DNA of 64,000 nucleotides from contig ML976708.1 of assembly GCA_010015655.1 (NCBI GenBank), positions 287,213 through 351,212 of the forward strand. Reading direction: 5' to 3'. Below the pieces are notes generated by a model. It had not been told where the DNA came from. It did not search any database and worked only from the letters and a program-made list of their open reading frames with translations. Source of the stretch: Bimuria novae-zelandiae CBS 107.79 (lineage: Eukaryota; Ascomycota; Dothideomycetes; Pleosporales; Didymosphaeriaceae). Shown in pieces: positions 1-10,610 of the stretch. A program made the position numbers and the translations under genes. How positions within the stretch are numbered: position 1 is the first letter of the stretch; each line of letters opens with the position of its first letter.

Positions 1-2173
1 ATCATCGGTATAGTCTATCAGATTTTGCACTGAATACCTTGTTTTGTCCTCCAGAAGCTCCAGTGTGAGGCTTTACCCGGAAGAACTCGACCCTTGGAGA
101 CAAAAACGTTCTATACTCCGTGTTGATGAACGTATGTGTTGCCTCCAAGTGAGACCAACAAGCCTGATGCATGCCCAGGTAGTCTAGAAAGGTCGTTGAG
201 ACGATAAATGAGAGTCTTAGCAAGCAGGTGGTTCGATTGCCTACACTTGGACGCCGAAAGTTGTTCTGGATCTGGATTATAGAGCAGTAAGACATTACTC
301 GGGAAAATGCATGTGCACATTGCGGAGGTCGGACGTTAAGTCTTACGTGAAAGTGGACTGACCGTTTCACTCGTACCGGGTGTCACCGTGTGGTCGGTAC
401 GCGGTGAAGACGGGGAAGTCCGTTGTGACCAAGTCGACGCTGGAGCAATCGACAGTTCGACGGTCTATGGGTGGCTGTAACTTGCCACCAGCGTTCATCA
501 ATTGATCAGCCACTTGTTTTGTCGAGTGCCTGCAGCATGGTGCGAAAGATATTGTTTAGGCACCGAAAGTCTCTGCATTTCGTGCGAGCAGATGGCGGTG
601 AACTGACAGCACACTCTGCTGATCTATGTTGTTGAAACCAATATTTGGTTTACTCACGTACATAATTGTTATGACCGTGTTTCCTCCACATCGGTTTTGT
701 AAGCATGCGCCGTGTAACCTGTCCAGCATGATAGTTCGACAACGACGTAATAATCGTAAAAGTTCGTCAGTCGCGTGATAGATGCATTCGCTAAAGGAAT
801 CCAACAGACGTTGAGGCACTGCAGCATTAATTACAAATAATGGTGACAAGTAGGTACTAGAAGCAGACGTCCTCGGCAAGGAAGACAGGGAGTTTGCGAT
901 GAGTGATCCACATCTTGCGCGGCCTTCTTAGCCCGAAAACAGCCGTTGTGGTGTAGGCTTACTGGTACTCGGAATCCCGAGCCAATCTTCAGCTTGCAAA
1001 GTCTCGCGGAAATATTAAAATGGCGCCTAGGTTTGGGCGCTGTGCAGTGGTTTTTGCTGAGCTATCGCAGCTTCGTGATTAGATTGCGCAACCCATTCCA
1101 AGCATTTATACGGACGGGGATGGCACTCCGACATATTTGTTGGCAGCAGGTAATCGCTGCACCATGCAGTCATTCTGTGCCTAAGTGTGGCCTCGTAAGG
1201 CTGAGCCTTGCACAGGTGCCCGCATATCGAATCGTCTTCCATTGGTCAGATTAGGAAAATTACTTCAACGAGAAGCTTGTCGGATCACAAAGATATTTAA
1301 CTCGTGGCAATTCGACATTGCATTACTGACCGGCGCCGGCTGGCGGTCGGTAGGCGGTCAAGCTGGTCAGGCCTGCTGCTTATGCATCACCTCCTCATCA
1401 CCGTTCATTGGTGCGTGGTTATATTTAAGCATAAAGCCTAACCCAATCGGGCCTGGCCCAGCTGAAAGATGCATGCAAACTCCTCGTGTACTCCACACAG
1501 CATCCTTCTACGATGCTTCGCGGCCTTCTTCGCAGTTAGCCACAATGCCGACACAGCGGGATGTCCGCTTGTTAGTGGATGGGATGCCTCGGTCGTTAAG
1601 CCCGCTGCCGCCGTCCACCGCTCAACGCACTTTCGAGTGTGCTCTACACAGTTGCACACGGGCCAAAGTCGCTCTGTTTCGGATGATTCATCGAACATTG
1701 GACTTCGCATATACCCGGCTTGTATGCCGAATTTGGTCATTGTTAACTGACCAGTAGCAATCCCCTGTACACCGAGTCACCGATGTCCAGCTCCAATGGC
1801 ATCCGTTACCATGCCTCTCCAGGAAAGACAATTCTACATGCGAAAGTCGCGCCCACAAGTGCGCCACTCCCATGGACCAGAGCTCCGTCGCAGGGCGACT
1901 TTAAGGTTAAATTGGAGTACGGGAGGATCCAGGAGGGTGTTTAGCTGTGGACCCCTTCACACGACGCTATTTTTGTTCGGTGTTATTCAGCCATCCAAGA
2001 AAAGAAATTCGCTGGAACTACCACCTTCTTCTGGCTAGGCTGCCATCGAAGAAGCTCGAAAGACCTATACATATATAACGGTTCGTCCTTGGCGATTTAC
2101 TACATCGAATAAACGGGCCATCGAAAGCGGGTTCCTGCCTTTCTCCTGCACACTACCTACTTGATAGCGTTCA
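1..2173. other. gene-free stretch
   Basis: Only short overlapping open frames occur on both strands, the longest about 190 codons near 1185-1757. None has recognisable domains, plausible splice signals or biased composition. I see no RNA gene or repeat. The last few hundred bases are probably the promoter and 5' leader of the bZIP-like gene. Confidence 0.5.
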
Positions 2174-3028
2174 ATGATACCACTTGCTGGCGCCATGTTC
2201 GTAACGGCACCTTACCAGTCTCAATCGACATCACGACCTCCCAGCAGGAAGGCGAACAGTGCAACAGATGGAGAAGAGGCAGCAAAGAAACCAAAGAAGG
2301 TCAACAGCGAAATCCGCAAGCAACAGAACAGAATCGCCTCTAGAAACTACAGTGGGTATTGCCATTGACTGGTCAGGATAGCCACGGCTAATAAGCCTTG
2401 TAATATAGGAGAGAAGCGGAAAAGGAAGCTACAATACCTCCAGCAGCTCCTGGAGGACGGGGAATCGCCTGAGCAAGCGGCACAAGCAGTTGAGGAAGTG
2501 GATCGAGAACGCATGGTGACGCCCGAATACCACGCTCAAAGATCGCCAGCGTCTACATTTACACTGCCATCCAACGCCAGTTTCCACCCTTTAGCAGTAA
2601 CAAGTGGCAACGCCATCGACCCTATCTTCGGCACCTCTTACGAACGTCAGCTTGGTCGTACACCACAGAACTATGCCCCGTATGAGACTTCTTGGAGTGC
2701 GCCGATGTACAGCTCTTCTCCCAACGTAGACATGGCAGCCTGGAGTGTCCCAACCTGGATGCACAACGTAAACTACACGCCATCCACATCTTCAAGACCA
2801 GAGGAATTCCAGTATACTCCGCCGACGCATGCCCACCCAACATTCGAGCAACTTCCAACGCCGCCCCAACAGTCCCGAACACCGGATCCAGATTTGTTTG
2901 TTTTGGGATCATATGGGCATTGTAGACGAATTGACAGCCATCAGGCGATGGGCATCCCGAACGCGAGTCTGCCTTCCTCGGCCTCTTCATCACCATTTCA
3001 CTATGCCAAATACGCTGGAGTACCGTAA
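2174..3028 (+). CDS. bZIP-like transcription factor, two exons
   Basis: Exons 2174-2351 and 2409-3028 give a 265-residue protein. The 57 nt intron is GT-AG with a GCTAAT branch-like site, and it splits an Arg codon inside the basic region. Residues about 46-67 read KQQNRIASRNYREKRKRK, a fungal bZIP basic region with the N-x7-R spacing (NRIASRNYR). The helix after it is short (KLQYLQQLLEDG), so any leucine zipper is truncated or atypical. Residues about 85-265 are Pro/Ser/Thr/Gln rich and look disordered, as in activation domains. Neither piece is convincing alone, but splicing reconstitutes the DNA-binding motif exactly. It is presumably a nuclear regulator; its targets cannot be told from the sequence. 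No neighbour is functionally linked. Confidence 0.75.
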
Positions 3029-5096
3029 CTATGGGAAATGCGAATTTGTTCTAGAACGAGTTCGGTCGTTAACAACAATTTACACATCACTCATTTACGG
3101 AAGCGCTCCACAAACGCGCAGTTGCACATGCACCAGCAACACATACAGCTTTGAGCCAAGCAGGAAGTCATCAAGGACTAACCCTTAACGTTCTGCACGC
3201 CGCGTTTCATCGGCGACTTGGAAGCTGTGAATATGAGGTCACATTATACCCATCAAATCGCTTCCGCGTCCTTGCCCTTATCGGGACAATGGGAGCTAGA
3301 ATACTTGATCACGAATCAAGCAGCGTTATAAGTAGATAGTTGAGCAATGAAGAACGGTTAGAACTCCGGTCAAACCTGCGTTGTGGATCGGGGTCTTGAT
3401 CGCAGGACCCCGGTTCACTCCGTGCCCTTGCCGTGATGCCTCGGGCAGGTGGCCAGATGAACTTTCTCTCAGGTTGTCGTGAATGCGCTTGTACTGATGC
3501 GCGATGCACTGGCGTCGACTTTCCTTCGAAAATGTTGGTTATATACAATCTTAACAATCACTTTCTAAGTGATAGCTACGCGATCGTTGTGATAATGGGT
3601 GGGTGTCAGAAGCGGACAAACCGCCGCAAGTGCTCACGCAAGCCACTCGCGGTATCGCATCTTATAATCGTATCACGCTCTCGTGCAAAGATGCTAGAGC
3701 ATGCTCATCTGCTACCGAAAGTTCATCTCATAGGCCTGCAGGAATCAAGATGCGCGTATCCCAATTTACTGCGCGGGCGGTGGGAGATTTGGTACCCATG
3801 GAAGCTGCAACACAACACACAAGGTTCATGCAGGCTGTCTGAGCTTGATGTCTACGCGGAAGCCTGTCCCCTGTACCCACAAAGGGCCCCAGGGAGACAT
3901 CATCTGGCAAAGGAGGTGCCAAACTCTGCCCGTATTTTCATCTGATGTTTCCAACACCACTATGTTTAGGCTAAATATGCGATGACGGAGTATGCGGTGA
4001 TGGCCGAGTGCGAATGTTACGTTATGTCCTTGGTTTTGTTCTGGCTTTGTACTTTCCGATCTGGTCGACCAAGTCGCATTGGGGTCCGTTCTTCCACTTG
4101 TGCCTGAAGGGTCAGCTAGTGCATGGCAATAAGGCTCCTGATGTTGGTACAATCTGAGTGTATTAAATATAGAGCTCGTTGCTCTAGTGCCTAGATCGTT
4201 CAGGTGGTACAAATCCACACTGGGGATCGAAGACGGAGGCGCTGTTGGCAGGTATTTATGTTCAAGCGTCTTGCCCAAGAACGCATTTGAAAATAATGCG
4301 AATGCTCCGAGAAGGAGTAGAGGCTTGCAAGGTTCGATCAGTGGGCGCGTCTCCAATGGTCGCACGTGGAGGGTTCGGTTCGTCGCACAGGCGTATGCTG
4401 ATTGCTGCCATACAGCTGAATATTGCAGGAGCAACGAGGAGTCGCCGAACAAGTCATTCCGCTCTGCTATGCCTTTGGACGGACGTCCTATCTCAGGTCT
4501 GTCGAAGGAATTGGCTGATAAATGTGTAGCAGTAAGCTTTGTCTGTGAGCGAGGAAAGCGGAGAAGGGGGNNNNNNNNNNGGGGGGGCGAGTGGGGTTGC
4601 ACGCCACGCTCCTTATATGCATGGAAAAGTTAATAAACGAAGGCGACACTTTCTGCAGTGCAACACGAGGTGTTGCTGTTCTGTGGCCGGTCAAGCCTAA
4701 ATGGTGGAAGGAAGAGTCGCGACGCGCTCGCACAAGTGGACTCGAGAACAGACCCATTTAGGGGAGCCTGAAACAACCGTGCTGTAACAAACGAATGCCT
4801 TGGTCCTTATGCCTCGATACATGGGATACTCCGTTCCGCACCAATAACATTAGCTTGCATAGGATATTTCGATATCGCGTACGATTTTAGTGGGTTTTAG
4901 GGAGCCAAATCATCCGCTTTCCATCTTTGCCGCGCGAGCTAATCAGCATCAGAGCTTACACCATCCTTTTACTGGTCTAGACCGGCAGGTCATATGATCT
5001 CCGCACCTGAAAAGGCTTCTTGCTGACACTTCTCCACCTCCACACCTCTTTCGCTGCGCAGTGTCGCGACCACTTCACCAGGCTTCTAGGCATATA
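3029..5096. other. gene-free stretch with a small assembly gap
   Basis: Several open frames of 60-260 codons occur, including one on the minus strand that only stays open by reading through the Ns at 4571-4580. None shows domain motifs or splice structure. The last few hundred bases, with pyrimidine-rich runs near 5025-5060, are probably the promoter and leader of the next gene. Confidence 0.5.
4571..4580. other. 10-base N gap flanked by G runs
   Basis: Ten Ns lie between runs of G (4565-4570 and 4581-4587). The gap is most likely a homopolymer sequencing or assembly break. Confidence 0.95.
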
Positions 5097-7597
5097 ATGC
5101 CGAAGGTGACTGCCGATCGTCGCGGTCGATTTAAAGGCCCATACCGCTTTGCTCCGCCGGATCCTGACGACGGTCTCGATTTAACGTCTGGTGCGCGTGG
5201 GACGATAAATACGCCCAGGACAGGGCCCAAACCACGCATCAAAGCACACGAACTGGTCTTTTTAGTAAATTGGCTCGATTATTGTATATCGACGGGAGAC
5301 GAAGATTCCTTCCAGGAGTCGCTTGTCAAAGAGTTTCAAAAGAGGTTCGGCCGCCTCGTGAACGCGAAGACTGCCGAAGGGAAGGTCGTCGTAAATTTAC
5401 AAGAATTGGCCGGTAAAATCGGGTCCAAGTATGTTAGCAAAAAAGAGGTTTTGTCCAAGGGTAGTAGGTGCATTGAGTGGCATCGCGCGCCCGAAGAGCT
5501 GAGTACGTAAATCGCTATTTCCATCTTCCACGCCTCGCGAATTTCCGATCGTGATGTCGGGTCACTTTTGGCTGATTGGTATTATCGGTAGTATTCCAGT
5601 ACAATAATGTGCGACTGGAATTAGGTCTCCCACCAATCTTAGTAAGTCAGCTTCAAGCGAACCAAACGCCTACGATCGGCAGAGTCCAATGACAAGTCCT
5701 AGGGCACTGAGGAGGAGTCGCTACAGAACATGTTATTTCGAGCTTCAGAATCGGATACTACATCAGAAGCGGTATCAGAAGCGCTACCAGAAACGGAGCC
5801 GGAAACAAAATCACGACCGGAAACGCAACTGCCTCCATCCACACAACCCTCCACAAGACCTTCACCTTTCCAGCGTCAAATTTCGCCTGCTGTAAAGAAT
5901 ATGTCATCTACCTTCGCTGATAAAGCAAAAACTATCCTCGCAAGTGTGATACCACCGCCAACTTCAGCTCCGGTTCGAGCGGAGACAGAGTTTTTCGAAA
6001 GTGCCATCGAGAATCAAGCTTCTAGTGAAACGGATTCGACCGTTGTCAGCAAAGAGCACGAAGAGACCGATCAGACAGACCAGACGGAGCTTTCGCAGAT
6101 TAATTGGCCAACTGTGGAAGGATCACATGCCGTCGCGACTCATGATCAACATGATGCCCGAGACAGGAAAATCAATTTGCTTTCAAACATGGTGGCATGG
6201 CTGCTACAACATCAAAGAGATGGTTGGGATGGGTCAGAAGAAGAGCTGACAAGATTGGAGAATATCCGCAAAGAGATCATTGGTGAACGCGACAATGTGT
6301 TCGCGACGCTTCTGAACGAATTGGCCGGCCAAGAACGAATGACAGGCAAGTTCCAGGGTATCATCAGGCGCATGGTTGGCACGATCAAAGCGATTGAGCC
6401 CGAGACTGTACATGCGCCGCAGGCTCCCTTTACGAAAGCGATCGACAACGAATGGAAGCTGTTGTGGGAAAGGTGCTGTCTGTTGACCCGAACCATTCTG
6501 AATGACAGGAACTTCAAGAGCGAAGACTTTGAAACCCTTGAGCAATCGATCGGAATAACTTTTGCGAGAGATCCACACTACAGAGACATTATTCAGCAGA
6601 GCTCAGACTTTCCATCTGTTCTCGAAAATGACGTCCTTCTCAAACTGAAAAGTTCATTGGCACGCCTCCTTTTCATATTCGTATTTGAATATCCGAGCCT
6701 CATATTGCAGGGAGAACATTCACATTTGCTCAAACATGTGTATACAATGATCGGAGCAGCAGGTAGGCCATTTCGAGGTCCTTGCAAGATGCGCTGGCAC
6801 AGGCAATCTCACGCTATGTACACGCGGTCTTGCCGCGCTAAATTCGTGTCTATCTTGCCCAATCTTTGTAACTATGCTAATTCAATATAGGAGACATGTC
6901 TGAGGTCAAGCGCTTAGACCTACTTGCAACCGAAATGCTGGTTAAAGAAAACCGTGTGCAAAGCGGTGTTATATATGAAAAGGCCGAACAACGCTGTGGC
7001 TGGATCAGCCAAATGCTCGGGCTAAATCCGCCGCCAGACTCATACGATGCGGTCACAGGAGACCTGAAAGAATTGTGTTATCGTGCCATCAAGCTCTACT
7101 CACAACTTCTGGTGAGCCCGTTGGAATATTGTATCCACTTTTTCCCTCAGGGTACTACATTCGACGAACCCTCCATGATAGGGGAGGATATGTTTGGGAC
7201 AGCACTGTCGACATCGCGGTGTATCGGTGGGAAGGTCAAGCTTTGTTTGTTTCCTGCAATATGGCAATATTGCGCCCAGTCCTTGAGTCCGACGGCCAAT
7301 TTGGCCGATGCTTTGACTGCTAACAGGAAGTTCCTGCGATCACACATACTGGATTCCAACGTCCACCTGTCTCTCGTTTCCAAAGCCGTTGTGCTCCTCG
7401 AATAAGCGTGACGGACAACGTCAATTCGTCGTACAGCCTCATCAAGTTGAACAACGTCAACTTTACCTCCGCAGGAGGTGTTTTTTATCAAACAAGCAAC
7501 CGAAAACGGCGTTATTGGACTTACAAGACTTGGTCGACTGTACGCGGGGATACATCAGTGGGCTTGTGAGGGCCATCTCAGTTCTATACCCAACTGA
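5097..7597 (+). CDS. protein of unknown function, four exons
   Basis: I do not recognise this gene. My model joins 5097-5502, 5749-6762, 6891-7390 and 7475-7597, which closes exactly in frame (680 residues). The second and third introns (128 and 84 nt) have clear GT-AG signals, and the second has a TGCTAAT branch site. The first (246 nt, donor GTACGT, acceptor CTTCAG) is less certain. The N-terminal ~135 residues are basic with a predicted helical segment (about 45-100). Residues about 140-270 are Ser/Glu/Thr/Pro rich and look disordered. The rest is a mostly helical, Leu-rich fold with several Cys. No signal peptide, membrane span or catalytic motif is evident. The first ATG of the open frame was used as start. 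The last exon is short and could be wrong; without it the frame would stop at 7405. Confidence 0.6.
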
Positions 7598-9344
7598 ATC
7601 TGTACAGAAAGAGCCTGGCATTTCGTGGATCGTACAGTCGGCGTTGGGGGTATACAAAACAATGATACCATAACGAATTTCCTTAAGAGAGATCATCATT
7701 CTTCGCTTGCTCAAAAAAGTCTGAGGATAGGTTTCTAACCAAATATTTCAATGCTTATATTTTTCGGTACCACGGGTAAAGCATAACGGGTTTACCAATT
7801 TAATAATTTATTGACCGGGAAAATCTGCCATGTTTAACACGTCTCGTGTTCCAAAGTCTCTCAATTTACATTGCGTGATCGAATAGTGGTGCGCTGCTGC
7901 GTTCCATGGTTGAATGATAGATTGTGTGCTTCACAAGTCTTCACGGAGGGTTTCTCGCATCCTGTGTTGGACCAAAAAAATATAAATTCAACCACACCCA
8001 GCCTCATACCTTCCAAGCATTATATAATCATGACTGAGTTTGATTCACTGTGGTAGCACTCACGAGTATTGCATACGTCCATCCTGATTCCTAACAACAG
8101 CGTACCCCGCCAATTTCCCCGCGGAGAAACCTCAACCACCGCAAAACAATCACACTCACCGAGTGAGCGAGCAACACACCACTTGCCCGAATCCTGAATA
8201 GCGCTCCCAATAATAACTACAGCGATTCCGATTATGCCCTTCGCGTATCGGGAGTCGAGATTTTTCGGCGTGCCAACGGACATGGTGGACTGACGTTTAG
8301 TCATACCGTGATTGGCAGATGGGCCGGCACATGGAGAAGAGCTAAATCGGAGTCGAGGATGACATGACCTACGTATGAGCATATTGAAATAAGTCAGCGC
8401 GATAGCCTGACGTGTTGGATGCAGATGCTGAGCCCAAGAAGTAGCGACCACAAGCTTGCGAACAACTACCTTCGAAGGTACTTTTAACATATGGCAGCGG
8501 CCGTAGCTAGCGCATTACCTACAATTACACATCGCTTCCTAATTTCTCCTGTGCGGTTGTCTCCTGGTGGGGTCATATTGTGTTCCTACCATGGTACTCT
8601 ATCTATGCTGACTCTCCAAGTGTCGCATCCCATGATCACAACTCAATATGTAATACTATACAACAAAACAACCCGACACCTACCTAGGAGGCTCAAAATA
8701 TCACCCCACCATCTCTGCCACTACGCGCACCACTCCGTCACCCGGCGGCGGAAGTGGCGGAGAAGCGGCTCCCGTAGCGGAACAGACCGCGTCGCTCTAC
8801 GCGAACGGCGACCCCCGTCCCTGCATATTCTCGCGCTACTACGTAACAAACGTGCTCGAATGACCGCTTACTCAACACTATTCTCCCTTAAGCGAACGGG
8901 CATGCGGGATTGTCTTTGAAATGCGGCGCGGCGGCACGGAGTGAGGATGAGCTGATACTTTGTCTTGCCCGGGGTGGACACAGCATGGCCTGTTTTCCCA
9001 GCGCTGGAAATAGAAGACTTGGGTGAATTTCCGCGGAAATGCTGGAGGGAACTGAAGAATTTGAGGTGACGGTAAGTGCTAGGGCGAGCATATAAGATGA
9101 TGGTATGAGAGGGTTGTGGAGTTTCTTTTCATCGCAATCATAAGAGTACAACCTTTCCAGCAACATCATACCTTGTACCGCCACGACGCTCCAAGCAAAG
9201 AATATCTACTGTGCCAACAAATTCCACATCGCATTCTGAGAAGGATCGTCATTGACAAAAGACTTGTATCACACCCATATCGCCGCACCATCCGAATAAA
9301 ACAAGAGTTTTCGACCGGCCCAAACGACACGCCCACCACCCACC
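7598..9344. other. gene-free stretch, flavohaemoglobin promoter at its end
   Basis: Short unsupported open frames on both strands (for example 8020-8490 minus and 8491-8919 plus) have no family features. The last 300 bases lead into the flavohaemoglobin gene and include a TATA-like site. Confidence 0.45.
9091..9096 (+). promoter_or_regulatory. candidate TATA box of flavohaemoglobin gene
   Basis: TATAAG lies about 250 bp before the ATG, followed by an A/C-rich leader that ends in a strong CACCATGG start context. The assignment is by position only. Confidence 0.3.
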
Positions 9345-10610
9345 ATGGCGACGGCATTAACACCCTCGCAAGCAGCCATCGTAAAGAGCACCGTCCCCGT
9401 CCTCGCCAACCACGGCGAAACCATCACCACGAAATTCTACCACGACATGATCGAGGCGAACCCCAGCCTCAAAAACGTCTTCAACAACACGCACCAAGCA
9501 ACCGGCCACCAAGCGCGCGCCCTCGCCGGCGCCCTCTACGTGTATGCCGCGAATATAGACGACCTGGGCAGACTGGCGCCCGCCGTAGAACTCATCTGCC
9601 ACAAGCACGTGAGTCTGGGCATCACACCGGACCAGTACAACATCGTCGGCGAACACCTCTTGAAGACGATGAAGACGGTGCTCGGCGACGCAGCGACCGA
9701 CGCGCTCCTCGACGCATGGGGCGCAGCGTACTGGCAGCTCGCCAACCTGATGATCGCCAAGGAGGCCCAGCTCTACCAAGAAACGAGCTACTGGGACGGA
9801 TGGCAGGATTTTAAGATCGCGCGGAAAATCAGGGAGTCGGAGGAGATCACGTCGTTTTACTTCGAGCCGGTCAACGCGCGGCTCCAGCTGCCGCGGTTCA
9901 AGCCGGGACAGTACGTCTCGGTGAACATCTTTGTCGACGAGCTTGACGGCGGCGTGTGGCAGGCGAGACAGTATAGTTTGAGCGGTGCGCCGGGGACGGG
10001 GTATCTGAGGATTAGTGTGAAGAGGGAGCTTGGCGTCGAGGTCGGGGAGAAGAAGCATATGACTCATCCTGGGTATTTGTCGAATATCTTGCACGACAAG
10101 AAGGAGGTGGGGGATGTGGTGAAGCTGTCGCATCCGTTTGGTGACTTCTTCTTCGATGAAGAGAAGGTCGAAAGAGACGCCCCGGTCGTCTTGATCTCCG
10201 CGGGCGTTGGGCTGACGTGTCTGATGAGCATCTTGCTCCAGCTGGTCGCGGTGGACAACTTGTTAAGACCGATTACCTGGATCCACGGCTCGCGCGACGC
10301 GAAGGTTAGGGCGTTCAAAGAGCACGTAGACGGGGTAGCTGCAAAGCATGAGAACTTCCACAAGTTTTACTTCTCGTCCGCGCCTACGGAGGGCGAGGGC
10401 CAGGGACAGGATTACGATATCAAGGGACGCGTTGATCTGGACAAAGTCGAACGGAAATCTTTGTTTCCGGAAAACAAGAAAGCGCAATACTTCATTTGCG
10501 GACCCACGCAGTTCATGTTGGACGTGGAGAACAAGCTGAAGAGCTACGGTGTCAAGAGCGAGAGGGTGCATATGGAGCTGTTCGGCACAGGTGGCGTACC
10601 GCGCGCCTAA
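9345..10610 (+). CDS. YHB1: flavohaemoglobin (nitric oxide dioxygenase)
   Basis: A single 421-residue exon, close to the ~400 of yeast Yhb1 and bacterial Hmp. It oxidises NO to nitrate using O2 and NAD(P)H, so it acts in nitrosative stress defence. The globin domain covers about 1-145 with Tyr32 at B10, Gln56 in GHQARAL at E7 and a proximal His in ICHKHVSLG (His88 most likely). The ferredoxin-reductase FAD domain follows, with RQYSLSG at 208-214, then the NAD(P)H domain with AGVGLT at 286-291 and ICGPTQF at 384-390. The start ATG sits in a near-perfect CACCATGG context. There is no signal peptide or clear mitochondrial presequence, so it is probably cytosolic. The gene is much more GC-rich than its surroundings. 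It is intronless, unlike most genes here, which fits a rapidly induced gene but proves nothing. Confidence 0.95.
   Translation: MATALTPSQAAIVKSTVPVLANHGETITTKFYHDMIEANPSLKNVFNNTHQATGHQARALAGALYVYAANIDDLGRLAPAVELICHKHVSLGITPDQYNIVGEHLLKTMKTVLGDAATDALLDAWGAAYWQLANLMIAKEAQLYQETSYWDGWQDFKIARKIRESEEITSFYFEPVNARLQLPRFKPGQYVSVNIFVDELDGGVWQARQYSLSGAPGTGYLRISVKRELGVEVGEKKHMTHPGYLSNILHDKKEVGDVVKLSHPFGDFFFDEEKVERDAPVVLISAGVGLTCLMSILLQLVAVDNLLRPITWIHGSRDAKVRAFKEHVDGVAAKHENFHKFYFSSAPTEGEGQGQDYDIKGRVDLDKVERKSLFPENKKAQYFICGPTQFMLDVENKLKSYGVKSERVHMELFGTGGVPRA

Noticed and set aside
215..240. Possible tRNA T-loop GGTTCGATT
   Set aside because: Flanking bases do not pair and no A box or anticodon arm is found upstream.
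3826..4602. 258-codon minus-strand open frame
   Set aside because: It stays open only by translating through the N gap, has no domain or composition signal, and overlaps several equally long frames on the other strand.
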